From Sinorhizobium terangae (GTDB lineage Bacteria > Pseudomonadota > Alphaproteobacteria > Rhizobiales > Rhizobiaceae), in the NCBI RefSeq assembly GCF_029714365.1, contig NZ_CP121659.1:372001-436000 (forward strand): a DNA stretch of 64,000 nucleotides, read 5' to 3'. The number at the start of each line of letters is the position of its first letter. The stretch's first letter is position 1. The notes beneath the pieces were generated by a model, which worked only from the letters and a program-made list of their open reading frames with translations, was not told the DNA's origin and did no database searches. Of this stretch, positions 16,082 through 26,695 are shown in pieces. Position numbers and translations under genes: made by a program.

Positions 16082-16184
16082 CTGCATGTTTCCTTAAATC
16101 GTATCCGATCTAAGGATAAAAACATGCAGCAATTCAAAGTACTACAGCGTCCTTTGCGCGTCTGATAAGACGCGCGGCGCTGCA
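16082..16184 (-). repeat. Two-palindrome intergenic repeat (RIME-like), reverse copy, well preserved
   Basis: CTGCATGTTT and AAACATGCAG arms enclose CCTTAAATCG and CGATCTAAGG; then CAATTCAAAGTACTACAGCG linker and GCGCGTCTGATAAGACGCGC. Located between the convergent VOC and MFS genes, where it can form two strong hairpins. Confidence 0.8.
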
Positions 16185-16193
16185 GGGCCCTCC

Positions 16194-17603
16194 TTACTTG
16201 CCAGCCGTCGTTTCGACTTCGCGCATCTGCAGGCGGTGACCGGAAACGGAAGCGCCGGCATTCTTCGCCATCGTCAGGAAGGGGATCGCTGCCAGCAGGT
16301 TGGCGCCGGCAATGATCATGAAGGCGATGTGGAAGTCTTCCAGATTCAGCGGGCCGCCGCTGATCGACGTTTGGATTTCGAGGATAGCGCCGGCGACGGC
16401 AACCCCAAGCGCGAGGCTGATCTGCTGCAGCACGGCGCTCATCGAGGTCGCCTTGCTGGCGTCCGCATCGTCGATCTCGGCGAAGGAAAGAGCGTTGATG
16501 CTGGTGAAGAAGAAAGACCGGGCGAAGCCTGCAATCAGCAGGATGGAGATCATCAACAGGTAGGGGGTCGCTGGCGTGAAGAAGCTATTGGCGAAGGTCA
16601 TCACCCCGCCGACGACGGCCGCTGCGATCAGCGTAGTGCGAAAGCCGGCAAAGGCGAGAACGCGGCGCGCGAGGAATTTCGTGGTGATCGCCCCAATCGC
16701 GCCGACGAAGGTGATGAGGCCGGACTCGAACGGATTGAGGCCGAACCCGATCTGCAGCATCAGCGGCATCAGGAAGGGGATCGCGCCGACCGAGATGCGG
16801 AAGATCGTGCCGCCGATCGTGGCCGCGCGGAAGGCGCTATTTCTGAATAGCTTCAGATCGAGCACCGGTGCCGGATGCCGCCGGGCATGGACGATATAGA
16901 GGAACGTCGCGGCGATGCCGGCTGAAACGGATGCAATGCCGACCGACGTCGGCAGCGCTGGCAGGCTGATGACCGACAGGCCGAAGACGATGCCCGAGGC
17001 GGCGATGCCGCCAAGCAGGAAGCCGAGAATGTCGACCGGCGGCGGGTTTCGCCGCTCCATCTCGGGCAGGTAGATGCCGGAAAGCACGTAACCGGCAATG
17101 CCGACCGGCACGTTGATCAGGAAGATCCAGTGCCAGGAGAAATAGGTGGTGATGAAGCCGCCGAGCGGCGGGCCGGCGAGCGGTCCGACGAGCGCCGGAA
17201 TGGTCAGCAACGCCATGGCCGAGACGAGCTCGCTGCGCGGCGCGCCGCGGACGAGAACGAGGCGCGCGACCGGCGTCATCATTGCGCCGCCCATACCCTG
17301 CAGGAAGCGCGAGAGGACGAAGGCAATGAGGCTGTTCGAGATGGCGCAGAGCACCGAGCCGACGATGAAGACGAGGATCGCCGCGCGAAAAATGCGCTTT
17401 GCGCCGAAGCGGTCGGCCATCCAGCCGCTCAGCGGTATGAAGATCGCGAGCGCCACCATATAGGACGTCAGCGCCAGTTTCAGGGTGATCGGCCCGACAC
17501 CGATGTCGTGGGCGATTGCTGGCAGTGAAGTCGAAATAACCGTGGAATCCATCTGCTCCATGAAGAGAGCTATGGCAAGGATCAACGGGACGATACGATT
17601 CAT
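16194..17603 (-). CDS. MFS transporter, DHA2-like (multidrug exporter type)
   Basis: A 469-residue inner-membrane protein with about 14 hydrophobic segments. Typical features are the first-helix MEQMDSTVISTSLPAIAHDI (the D-x-T-I-V/S-x-x-A-L-P motif of DHA2 exporters), GWMADRFGAKRIF (MFS loop 2-3 motif), LSRFLQGMGGAMMTPVARL and GPLAGPPLGGFI (motif C of drug/H+ antiporters). It probably exports hydrophobic compounds by proton antiport; the substrate is unknown. It is monocistronic and leftward; 282 bases without a gene follow its start. Confidence 0.88.
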   Translation of the reverse strand: MNRIVPLILAIALFMEQMDSTVISTSLPAIAHDIGVGPITLKLALTSYMVALAIFIPLSGWMADRFGAKRIFRAAILVFIVGSVLCAISNSLIAFVLSRFLQGMGGAMMTPVARLVLVRGAPRSELVSAMALLTIPALVGPLAGPPLGGFITTYFSWHWIFLINVPVGIAGYVLSGIYLPEMERRNPPPVDILGFLLGGIAASGIVFGLSVISLPALPTSVGIASVSAGIAATFLYIVHARRHPAPVLDLKLFRNSAFRAATIGGTIFRISVGAIPFLMPLMLQIGFGLNPFESGLITFVGAIGAITTKFLARRVLAFAGFRTTLIAAAVVGGVMTFANSFFTPATPYLLMISILLIAGFARSFFFTSINALSFAEIDDADASKATSMSAVLQQISLALGVAVAGAILEIQTSISGGPLNLEDFHIAFMIIAGANLLAAIPFLTMAKNAGASVSGHRLQMREVETTAGK

Positions 17604-17885
17604 GCTGAAATGCCCTGGGCGTGAGTGGCGCGGGCGGCGCGACGGTGATGGCCTATAGCATAGTTCGCGTAAAAGCGGACTCGATTTCAGGAATCACGAG
17701 TCGGCTAAGTGCTACCGCAAACTTTTGGGCGTCTAAAAACACGAAAGTCGTCGAAGCGCAAACCAAACCAGCGATTGCAGATCAAAAGCCTGTGATCCCG
17801 CCTGTCCTTTCCCTTCGGAGCCCTAACTCCTGCCTCTCATCGCTTGCGGTGACGCCGGCTTGCTTGCAGTGGAGGAGGGACGGAA

Positions 17886-18869
17886 ATGGCATTTTCGCTG
17901 ACGCGCCGAACTCTGTTCGGAACGGGAGCAGCGGGCGCCTTGGCGGCTCCGGCTTTGTTGACGGACTTCGCCAGCGCTCAAGACGCGACGGAACCACATG
18001 GAATGACGAACGGCACGACTTTCAAAACGCTCAAACTCGGCGCAGCCAAGATCACGGTGATCAGCGACGGCACGCGCATGATGGGAAACCCGCACGAGAT
18101 CTACGGGCTCAATCAGCCGGCCGATGCGGTTTCGAAGCTGCTGACGGATAACTTCCTGCCCGCCGGCGGCTTCGTCAACGGCTTCTCACCGGCCCTGGTC
18201 GACACCGGAAACGATGTCGTACTTTTCGATACCGGCTTTGGCGAGGCCGGCCGGGAAATGGGAACCGGCAAGCTTGTCGATGGGCTGCAAGCCGCCGGCT
18301 ACACGCCCGATCAGGTCTCGGTGGTGGTGATCACCCACATGCATGGCGACCATATCGGCGGTCTCATGACCGCCGGAAAGCCGACCTTTTCGAATGCGCG
18401 CTATGTTGCCGGCCAGGTCGAGTACGACTTCTGGAAGGACGAGGCGAGAGTCGGCACGCCGGCCGAAAACGGCCACAAGGCCGTGCTCGAAAAGGTCGTT
18501 CCACTTGCCGAAAAGACCACTTTCATCGCCGATGGCGCCGAAGTTGTGCCGGGGATCACGGCGCTCGCGGCCTTCGGCCATTCTCCGGGACACATGGTGT
18601 TCCGGCTTGATTCCGGCAACAAGGCGCTGATGCTGACGGCCGACACGGCCAATCATTATGTCCTGTCGCTGCAACGGCCAGATTGGGAGGTTCGCTTCGA
18701 CATGGACAAGGTGGCTGCGATCGCCACGCGCCGCAAGGTCTTCGACATGATCGCCACGGATCGCCTGCCGTTCATCGGTTATCACATGCCGTTCCCGGCG
18801 GTCGGTTTCGTCGAACGCAGCGATCTCGGCTACCGCTTCGTGCCGGCGACCTACCAGTTCGATATTTGA
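17886..18869 (+). CDS. Exported metallo-beta-lactamase-fold hydrolase
   Basis: A 327-residue protein of the MBL superfamily. The N-terminus has a twin-arginine signal (LTRRTLFGTGAAGALAAPAL), implying export of a folded, metal-loaded enzyme. The metal-binding motif THMHGDHIGG gives H151, H153, D155 and H156; later ligands are in AFGHSPGHMVF and LTADTANHY. GGAGGAGGG lies about six bases before the ATG. Related alphaproteobacterial proteins are annotated as lactonase- or quinoprotein-linked hydrolases; the substrate cannot be assigned here. Confidence 0.85.
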   Translation: MAFSLTRRTLFGTGAAGALAAPALLTDFASAQDATEPHGMTNGTTFKTLKLGAAKITVISDGTRMMGNPHEIYGLNQPADAVSKLLTDNFLPAGGFVNGFSPALVDTGNDVVLFDTGFGEAGREMGTGKLVDGLQAAGYTPDQVSVVVITHMHGDHIGGLMTAGKPTFSNARYVAGQVEYDFWKDEARVGTPAENGHKAVLEKVVPLAEKTTFIADGAEVVPGITALAAFGHSPGHMVFRLDSGNKALMLTADTANHYVLSLQRPDWEVRFDMDKVAAIATRRKVFDMIATDRLPFIGYHMPFPAVGFVERSDLGYRFVPATYQFDI

Positions 18870-18931
18870 GCGCAGAGAAATGTTGCTGTGCAACAACAAT
18901 TTCCTGGGTCCGGGAGATTTCCGGGCCCTGA

Positions 18932-20560
<1,629 letters not shown>

Positions 20561-20760
20561 CGGCCTCGCCTGCGTCATCGATCTCAACGGCTAGACTAGG
20601 CAGTGAAACGGGGCGGGGCGGTTCTTCGCTCCGCGCCGCCCGATCCAGTTCTGCCGGTAACGCAGTTTTGTACGCATGCGCGCGCCGGTTGACCTATCTT
20701 GTCTCCGGGCGGCTTTCCTTCCGGTACCGCCTACGGAGAGGACAGCCGAAGGAGGGCGCC

Positions 20761-21636
20761 ATGAACGAACCCGTCATCACCCAAGCGATGATCGATGCCT
20801 ATGACGAGTATACGCATCTGACCCTGGATCGCCGCCGTTTCATGGAGACGCTGACGACGCTGGCCGGTTCCGCCGCGGCCGCTGCGGCAATCGCCCCGAT
20901 GCTGGCCGCAAACAGCGCCAAGGCGGAGATGATTGCCGATACCGATTCGCGCATCAAGGGCGAGGACATCACCTATCCGGGCGCCGACGGCGACATGAAA
21001 GGATATCTCGTCAGGCCTGCCAATGCCTCCGGCAAGCTGCCTGCGGTGATTGTCATCCATGAAAACCGCGGTCTCAATCCGCATATTCGCGACGTCGCGC
21101 GCCGTATGGCGCTGGAGGGTTTTGTCGCCCTTGCGCCCGATTTCCTTTCTCCCGACGGCGGAACGCCGAGCGACGAGGACAAGGCCCGCGAGATGATCGG
21201 TGCGCTTGATGCCGGCGCGACCGCTGACAACGCGGTTGCGACCGTCACCTTCCTGAAGGGTCACGAAGAAAGCACTGGCAACGTCGGTGCCATCGGATTT
21301 TGCTGGGGCGGCGGGCTCGTCAATCGCCTCGCCGTTAACTCTCCGGACCTCAAGGCAGGGGTCGCCTATTACGGTGCTCAACCGAAGGCCGAGGACGTTC
21401 CGAAGATCAAGGCCGCAATGTTGCTGCACTATGCCGGCCTCGACGAGCGTATCAATGCCGGCATCGAAGACTATCGCAAGGCGCTGACCGCCAACGGCAA
21501 GGACTTCACGATCTACGTCTACGACGGCGTCAACCACGCCTTCAACAATGACACGTCTGCCGCCCGCTACGACAAGGCGGCCGCCGATCTCGCCTGGGGT
21601 CGGACGGTCGAGTTCCTGAAGGCGAAGCTCGCCTGA
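20761..21636 (+). CDS. Dienelactone hydrolase-family protein with Tat-like signal
   Basis: A 291-residue alpha/beta hydrolase (carboxymethylenebutenolidase group). An N-terminal segment LDRRRFMETLTTLAGSAAAA resembles a twin-arginine signal placed after about 20 leader residues. The catalytic triad is readable: nucleophile C181 in GFCWGGG, D228 in YAGLDER, and H259 in GVNHAFN. PAVIVIHENRGLNPHIRD is the conserved oxyanion region. GAAGGAGGGC before the ATG supports the start at 20761. The physiological ester is unknown; no aromatic degradation genes are adjacent. Confidence 0.87.
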   Translation: MNEPVITQAMIDAYDEYTHLTLDRRRFMETLTTLAGSAAAAAAIAPMLAANSAKAEMIADTDSRIKGEDITYPGADGDMKGYLVRPANASGKLPAVIVIHENRGLNPHIRDVARRMALEGFVALAPDFLSPDGGTPSDEDKAREMIGALDAGATADNAVATVTFLKGHEESTGNVGAIGFCWGGGLVNRLAVNSPDLKAGVAYYGAQPKAEDVPKIKAAMLLHYAGLDERINAGIEDYRKALTANGKDFTIYVYDGVNHAFNNDTSAARYDKAAADLAWGRTVEFLKAKLA

Positions 21637-21651
21637 CAACCGCATCAATCG

Positions 21652-21687
21652 AGAAGGCCACGCCTCCGTCTGGAAGCGTGGCCTTCT
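21652..21687. terminator. Bidirectional terminator between convergent genes
   Basis: Perfect 12-base-pair stem AGAAGGCCACGC / GCGTGGCCTTCT with a 12-base loop. It lies 16 bases after the hydrolase stop and 23 bases before the leftward LysR stop, so it can serve both. Confidence 0.7.
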
Positions 21688-21709
21688 CTTCGATGAATTG
21701 ACCCGTGTT

Positions 21710-22660
21710 TTACCAGCCGGGCAGCATGTGGCTCTGCCTCAGCCGCGGGTAACGCGGATACCCCTTCAAGTCTCCGTCGAGGTCGTCGTTGACCGTGATC
21801 GGCGTGATGTTGTCGAGGCAGGCCGTGATATGGTTGGTGATCGCGTTCGAGAGCGACGGCGAAAGGCCGGGGCGCTTCATGATGCCGATCTGCACCGGCG
21901 CCAGCGCCGGGAAGCCGTCGGCCAGCGTCAGCACCGTCATGCCAGGTCTCAGCGCCGATTCCGGCAGCACTGAAACCGCCATGCCGGCGAGCACGGCGGC
22001 GGCAACGACGGTCGACGACCAGCTTGTGAACAGGATCTGATATTCCTTGCCCGTCGCATCGAGCGCCGCGCAGGCGGCCTGCCGCCACTGACAATCCCGC
22101 CGGCCGACGGCAAGCGGAATCGGCGCGTTTTCCGGCAGCGGATGGTTGATCGAGCTCACCCAGCAAAGCGGCTCCGTCCGCACAACGTCGGAGGCCCGCG
22201 CCCTTGGATTGTGCGTGACGAGCGCGATGTCCAGGTCGCCCTTTGCCATCTTCTCGGCAAGGTCGACCGAGGGTTCGCAGACGATGTAGAGCTCGACGTT
22301 CGGGTGGGTCTTGGCGAAACGGACGATGATTTCCGGCATGTAGCGATCGGCGTAATCGTCCGGCGTGCCGATCCTGAGCGTGCCCTCAAGGCGGTTGTCG
22401 TCGAAGGATGCAATCGCCTCATTGTTGAGGCGGATCATCCGGCGGGCGAAATTCAGAAGCCTGTCGCCTTCGACCGTCAGCCGGTTGCCGCGCCCGTCTT
22501 TCATGAAAAGCGGCTTGCCGATGCGCTCTTCCAGACGCCGCATCTGCATCGAGACAGCGGACTGGGTCTTGAATACACGATCGGCGGCCTTGGTGAAGCT
22601 GCCCGTGTCTGCGATGGCAACGAATGTTTGCAACTGGTCAATATCGAGCGGTGCTGACAT
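21710..22660 (-). CDS. LysR-family transcriptional regulator
   Basis: DNA-binding regulator of 316 residues. The winged-helix domain covers about residues 4-62 (LQTFVAIADTGSFTKAADRV, QSAVSMQMRRLEERIGKPLF), and the effector-binding domain from about 90 (TLRIGTPDDYADRYMPEII) to the end. The protein resembles the LrhA/HexA-like branch. ATG 22660 is preferred because the helix-turn-helix normally begins within the first ten residues; ATG 22675 is also in frame. It is divergent from the DUF1127 gene, which it may control; that is inference from position only. Confidence 0.87.
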   Translation of the reverse strand: MSAPLDIDQLQTFVAIADTGSFTKAADRVFKTQSAVSMQMRRLEERIGKPLFMKDGRGNRLTVEGDRLLNFARRMIRLNNEAIASFDDNRLEGTLRIGTPDDYADRYMPEIIVRFAKTHPNVELYIVCEPSVDLAEKMAKGDLDIALVTHNPRARASDVVRTEPLCWVSSINHPLPENAPIPLAVGRRDCQWRQAACAALDATGKEYQILFTSWSSTVVAAAVLAGMAVSVLPESALRPGMTVLTLADGFPALAPVQIGIMKRPGLSPSLSNAITNHITACLDNITPITVNDDLDGDLKGYPRYPRLRQSHMLPGW

Positions 22661-22806
22661 GGCCGTAATACCCATAAGATTGTTTGATGAATATCATTAA
22701 AAACATTCGTTGGACTGATCAATAAGCATTTGCGACTAATAGCCTGCAATTCACATCAAGTCCTGTCCGCGAAATTCGTCGCTGACCTCGAAAAATTACT
22801 GCCTGC

Positions 22807-22831
22807 CCCTGCGTATGACCTCCCCGCAGGG
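22807..22831 (+). promoter_or_regulatory. Hairpin in the 5' leader of the DUF1127 gene
   Basis: CCCTGCG (22807-22813) pairs with CGCAGGG (22825-22831). The right arm and its flank (CCCCGCAGGGTGTGGGC, from 22822) recur almost unchanged downstream of the gene at 23286, which suggests a shared function. Confidence 0.4.
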
Positions 22832-22867
22832 TGTGGGCTTCTTCGTGCCTGAAAAAGGAGTAACGCC

Positions 22868-23164
22868 ATGCGCACGACCCAACAGGCCTTCGATATCGAC
22901 CTCGTTGCGGGAAAGCAGACGGTTGCATCCCGTACCGCAGGCGTGACCGGCGTGCTGACGGCTGTCTGGCGCCTGTTCCGCAACCGCTGCCAGATCGCGC
23001 GCCTGCAAGATCTTGATGATCGGCAATTGCTCGACATGGGATTGAAACGCGAAGACCTGCACGAGGCTTTGACCTCCTCGTTCTTCGACAATCCGGGCAG
23101 CTATCTGACGCGCGCGTCCAGAAACCGGGCGAACCTCTTCTACCGGGGGATTCGCCACGACTAA
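22868..23164 (+). CDS. DUF1127 domain protein
   Basis: A 98-residue protein. The DUF1127 module is near residues 38-70 (RNRCQIARLQDLDDRQLLDMGLKREDL, shown here only in part: ARLQDLDDRQLLDMGLKRED); this Arg-rich module occurs in small alphaproteobacterial proteins, some of which bind RNA or affect phosphate and carbon metabolism. Residues after 75 (SYLTRASRNRANLFYRGI) are also basic. AAAAGGAG lies eight bases before the ATG. The gene has a structured leader and is followed by three hairpins and a terminator. Confidence 0.85.
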   Translation: MRTTQQAFDIDLVAGKQTVASRTAGVTGVLTAVWRLFRNRCQIARLQDLDDRQLLDMGLKREDLHEALTSSFFDNPGSYLTRASRNRANLFYRGIRHD

Positions 23165-23170
23165 GCCCTT

Positions 23171-23243
23171 GGCGCATCCCGCCGCCTTGGATGCGCCATA
23201 CGGCATGATCCGCGATCGGTTGCCGCCTTCGCGGATCATGCCG
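23171..23243 (+). repeat. Two perfect inverted repeats downstream of the DUF1127 gene
   Basis: First: GGCGCATCC (23171-23179) with GGATGCGCC (23189-23197). Second: CGGCATGATCCGCGA (23201-23215) with TCGCGGATCATGCCG (23229-23243), 15 base pairs without mismatch. Neither is followed by a T run, so these look like mRNA 3' stabilising or processing structures rather than terminators. Confidence 0.7.
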
Positions 23244-23320
23244 TCGAAATCCGGTTCACGGTGCGCCGACCCGCACTGAAACGTTCCCCGCAGGGTATGA
23301 GCCAATAGACCCTGCCGCTT

Positions 23321-23357
23321 GCCCGGTGCATGACCAAGACATGCACCGGGCTTTTTT
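23321..23357 (+). terminator. Strong rho-independent terminator, rightward
   Basis: Perfect 12-base-pair stem GCCCGGTGCATG / CATGCACCGGGC with a seven-base loop, directly followed by six T. It ends either the DUF1127 transcript or a separate small RNA encoded at about 23250-23357. Confidence 0.88.
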
Positions 23358-23411
23358 ATGTGCAGTTTCTGCAAGGTGCTGTCGTCGGATGAATCCGTTT
23401 GAAAGCGATGG

Positions 23412-24230
23412 TTAGGCCTTGTCGCCCGAACTTTTCTTGTAGCTGTCGAACAGGGCGTCGATGTTCTTCTGGTATTCCTTCTGCATCTCGAGCCCGCTGT
23501 CGAACATCGTGTTCATCATTTCGGTAAATTGCTTGAAGGCCCGGTTCGCTGCGGGCGCCTTTTCGGGTGTGCTCGCACCTCGCTGCATCATGTCCTGAAA
23601 CGCCTTGAAGAAGGGATTGTCGGCGAAGATATCCGGCGTCTTCGGCGTCTCTTCCGTCTTTGTCATGCCGAAGAATCCCTGCATCGCCTGAACGAAGGGA
23701 TTGTCGAAGGTGGTCGGGGCGGGTTCGGGCCTTTTGGCGAGCCCCGTCGCCTCCATCCATTGCTGCATCATCGCCATCATGGGATTGTTGGCGAAGGCAT
23801 CTCCGGACGGGCCGGTCGTTTGTTTGAAGAGACCCCCCATCAGCGTGCTCGCCATGACCGGCAGCATTTGCTTGTAGATCTCCTGGCCAATGCCCGTCAT
23901 CTGCGCGGCCTGTGCGGCGATTGCGCGCGACATCTCCTTGGAGCCGAAGAGCTGACCGAGGATACCGTTGCCATCGGCCATGCCCTGCGGCGTGAAGGCC
24001 TGGCTCATGTCCTCGAAATACTTTGCGTAGTTGCCGGTCGAAAGCGCTCCCAGCAACGCACCGAAATCATAGGGATTGGCGGTGTTGCGTTTGAAGGCCG
24101 TTGAGAAGGCGGGCAAAAGCGCCGCCGTCGCCTTCGTCATCTGTTCCTGGGCGAGGCCGAATTGCTTTGCCATCAACTCGATGGCCTTGCCGTTCTGCGC
24201 CTGCGCGAACATATCAAAAAGCGGTGCCAT
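23412..24230 (-). CDS. DUF937-like / phasin-region hypothetical protein
   Basis: A 272-residue, Met- and Ala-rich, mostly helical protein. The N-terminal half (LFDMFAQAQNGKAIELMAKQ, QFGLAQEQMTKATAALLPAF) resembles the start of DUF937/YidB-like proteins; the C-terminal third (FKQFTEMMNTMFDSGLEMQK) resembles a phasin-like amphipathic helix. No enzyme motif is visible. The ATG at 24230 is chosen because AAGGA lies seven bases upstream; 24260 would lack a ribosome site. Cytoplasmic, function unknown. Confidence 0.78.
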   Translation of the reverse strand: MAPLFDMFAQAQNGKAIELMAKQFGLAQEQMTKATAALLPAFSTAFKRNTANPYDFGALLGALSTGNYAKYFEDMSQAFTPQGMADGNGILGQLFGSKEMSRAIAAQAAQMTGIGQEIYKQMLPVMASTLMGGLFKQTTGPSGDAFANNPMMAMMQQWMEATGLAKRPEPAPTTFDNPFVQAMQGFFGMTKTEETPKTPDIFADNPFFKAFQDMMQRGASTPEKAPAANRAFKQFTEMMNTMFDSGLEMQKEYQKNIDALFDSYKKSSGDKA

Positions 24231-24328
24231 CCCCATTTCCTTCCCGGACGAACGACGCATCTCGCTGCACTATAACGGGAATTGGGGGACTGCAAACCGC
24301 CTTTTTAAGCGAGCGAATGTCTCGCCGC

Positions 24329-25702
24329 TTAATACTGGTATTCGGCGAAGACCGGCTCGACAGAACCGTTCCAGCGGCCGTTGTAGAGCGCCAGCAGGTC
24401 CTCGGCGAGCGTCGCCTTCTTCGCCAGCACTTCGTCGAGCGGTGCCAGGAACTGGCTTTCGTCCACGCCATCGCCGTTCAGTCGATCGCGCCGCTTCAGG
24501 CCTGCGCGTGAAATAGTCAGAACTTCGCGCGCGATGTCAAAGAGCGACGTCGTGCCGAGCTTTGCGGAAAGTGCCTGGGCGGGCACCGCATCGCGCAGCG
24601 CCTGCACGGCCTCGTAGCTCCAGTCGCGGGTCAGCGCCTCGGCTGCCGCGAGCGCCTCGTCATCGTAGAGCAGGCCGACCCAGAAGGCCGGCAGTGCGCA
24701 GATCCGGCGCCAGGGGCCGCCATCGGCGCCGCGCATCTCGAGGAAACGCTTCAGCCGGACATCGGGAAAGAGCGTCGACAGGTGATTGGCCCAGTCGCCC
24801 ATGTTGGGCTGCCATTCGGCGATCTCGCCCTTGAGCGCACCGGCCATGAATTGCCGGAATGTGACATGCGTACAGTCATGGTAATGCCCATCGCGCACGA
24901 CGAAATACATCGGCACATCGAGCGCCCATTCGACATAATCGGCAAAGCCGAATTCCGGCTTGAACGCAGCCGGCAGCAGACCGGCGCGCTGATTATCGGT
25001 ATCGCGCCAGATGTCGCCCCGCCAGGAAAGCAGTCCATTGGGCTTGCCATCGGTAAAGGGAGAGCTTGCGAAGAGAGCGGTGGCGAGCGGCTGCAATTTC
25101 ATCGACACCTGCATCTTGCGCCGCATATCCTCTTCGGAGGAAAAGTCGAGATTCACCTGGATGGTGCAGGTGCGATACATCATGTCGAGGCCTTGGGTGC
25201 CAACCTTCGGCATGTAGCGCGTCATGATGCCGTATCGCGACTTCGGCATGCGCGGTGTCTCGGAAAATGTCCATTTCGGACTGCCGCCGATGCCGAGGAA
25301 ACGAATGCCGAGCGGTTCGGCAATTTCCCGAAGAACGGCCAGGTGCTGGTTGGACTCCTTGCAGGTCTGATGCAGGTTTTCGAGCGGCGCGCCGGAGAGC
25401 TCGAACTGTCCGCCCGGCTCCAGTGAAATCGCGCCATTGCCGGAATGCTCGGCGAGCCCGATGATATTGCCCTCGTCGAGAATCGGTTCCCAGCCGCTTT
25501 TCTCGGCCATCCCGTTCAGAAGCGCCTGAATGCTGGCTTCGCCGAAATAGGGCACGGGACTGTTGTCCGCCTTAAAGAAGGCGAATTTCTCATGCTCCGT
25601 CCCGATACGAAACTTCTCCTTCGGCTTCGATCCCGACTCCAGATAGGCGGTCAGGTCAGCGACAGAGGTAACCGGCGTCTGGTCGGTGGTATCTCGGGCC
25701 AT
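24329..25702 (-). CDS. gshA: Glutamate-cysteine ligase, plant/alphaproteobacterial type
   Basis: First and rate-limiting enzyme of glutathione synthesis (Glu + Cys + ATP to gamma-glutamylcysteine). Length 457 and the segments KFRIGTEHEKFAF, SLEPGGQFELSGAP, FLGIGGSPKW, MYRTCTIQVNLDFSSE and GDIWRDTDNQRAG are those of the plant-like GshA class found in rhizobia, including the conserved cysteines of that class. It is monocistronic and leftward. Rhizobia need glutathione for nodulation and stress tolerance. Confidence 0.94.
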   Translation of the reverse strand: MARDTTDQTPVTSVADLTAYLESGSKPKEKFRIGTEHEKFAFFKADNSPVPYFGEASIQALLNGMAEKSGWEPILDEGNIIGLAEHSGNGAISLEPGGQFELSGAPLENLHQTCKESNQHLAVLREIAEPLGIRFLGIGGSPKWTFSETPRMPKSRYGIMTRYMPKVGTQGLDMMYRTCTIQVNLDFSSEEDMRRKMQVSMKLQPLATALFASSPFTDGKPNGLLSWRGDIWRDTDNQRAGLLPAAFKPEFGFADYVEWALDVPMYFVVRDGHYHDCTHVTFRQFMAGALKGEIAEWQPNMGDWANHLSTLFPDVRLKRFLEMRGADGGPWRRICALPAFWVGLLYDDEALAAAEALTRDWSYEAVQALRDAVPAQALSAKLGTTSLFDIAREVLTISRAGLKRRDRLNGDGVDESQFLAPLDEVLAKKATLAEDLLALYNGRWNGSVEPVFAEYQY

Positions 25703-25824
25703 ATGCGTCTTCTTTGTTTGAGCGGCGCCCGCCGGGCAGCAGGAGCGATGATGGGTGCTTGAACCGTAATTACGTGCGGTGCAAGTGAATTTCTTTCAAG
25801 ATCTCCTCAAAAAAACTCCGGGCT

Positions 25825-25916
25825 CCAGGATTCCCTAAATCAGTGCCGACTTAAGGGCGAATCGTGCAGCAATTCAACGCGCTACAGCGATCTTTGAGCG
25901 TCAGATACGGCGCGGG
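25825..25916 (-). repeat. Two-palindrome intergenic repeat (RIME-like), reverse copy, diverged
   Basis: TTCCCTAAATCAG and CGACTTAAGGG arms, then GTGCAGCAATTCAACGCGCTACAGCG linker parts and TGAGCGTCAGATACGGCGCG as a decayed first palindrome. It lies 30 bases after the rsmE stop. Confidence 0.65.
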
Positions 25917-25946
25917 ACATTCAAGGGCGCTTGCGAGCGCGACGGA

Positions 25947-26684
25947 TCATCGCCAGTCGCCAATTGCCGCCTGGATGACCGCCATCGCCGCGACCGCCGC
26001 CGTATCCGCGCGCAGGATCCGGGGTCCGAGCGGGATCGCGGTCACAAAGTCCAGGCCGCGCAGCAGCGTTCGCTCGGCTTCCGAAAAGCCGCCTTCGGGG
26101 CCGATCAGCAGGGCGAGCTTGCGCTCGGCAATTGCTTGCAGGATCGGCAGCGGATTCTGGCTTTCGTTGCCCTCGTCGCAGAAGATGATACGGCGGTCCC
26201 GCGGCCAGCTCTGAAGAAGGTCTTCGAGTTTTCTCGGGGTGTCTACGGGAGGAATGCCGAGCACGCCGCATTGTTCGGCCGCTTCGATCACATTCGCGCG
26301 CACCCGGTCGAGGCTGCCGATCTTGCCCTGAACATGCTGTGTAATTACCGGTTGCAGTCGTCCGGCCCCCATTTCGACGGCCTTCTGGACGAGATAATCG
26401 AGGCGGCCCACCTTGAGCGGCGCGAAGAGGTAGACGAGGTCTGACGGTGCAGGTTGCGGACGCGTCCGTTCGACCGCGGTGAGAAGGAGGCGTTTCCTGG
26501 ACGGAAGCGAGAGTTCCGCCCGCCACTCGCCGTCGCGGCCGTTGAAGACCAGCAGCGACGCACCCTCGTCGAGGCGCAGCACGTTGACGAGATAATTGTA
26601 GTGCTCCTTGCTGGCCTCGTGTGTCGACCCAGCATGAAGCGGGCTTTCCAAAAACAGGCGCTGCATACGGAAATTGGCACGCAA
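25947..26684 (-). CDS. rsmE: 16S rRNA (uracil-1498-N3)-methyltransferase
   Basis: SPOUT-class enzyme methylating U1498 of 16S rRNA. The N-terminal PUA-like domain ([20 protein letters not shown]) is followed by the knot domain with [24 protein letters not shown] sequence, [16 protein letters not shown], and the SAM-binding [13 protein letters not shown] and [13 protein letters not shown]. The start is TTG 26684, because AAGGTGA sits six bases upstream and many rhizobial RsmE proteins begin (M)RAN.RMQRLF; ATG 26666 is an internal alternative. 245 residues. It lies 11 bases after the Pit gene and is probably cotranscribed. Confidence 0.9.
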   Translation of the reverse strand: MRANFRMQRLFLESPLHAGSTHEASKEHYNYLVNVLRLDEGASLLVFNGRDGEWRAELSLPSRKRLLLTAVERTRPQPAPSDLVYLFAPLKVGRLDYLVQKAVEMGAGRLQPVITQHVQGKIGSLDRVRANVIEAAEQCGVLGIPPVDTPRKLEDLLQSWPRDRRIIFCDEGNESQNPLPILQAIAERKLALLIGPEGGFSEAERTLLRGLDFVTAIPLGPRILRADTAAVAAMAVIQAAIGDWR

Positions 26685-26695
26685 TTCGGTCACCT

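Noticed and set aside
18898-18931. Terminator after the MBL-hydrolase gene
   Set aside because: GGGTCCGG/CCGGGCCC can pair imperfectly but no T run follows; not listed as a feature.
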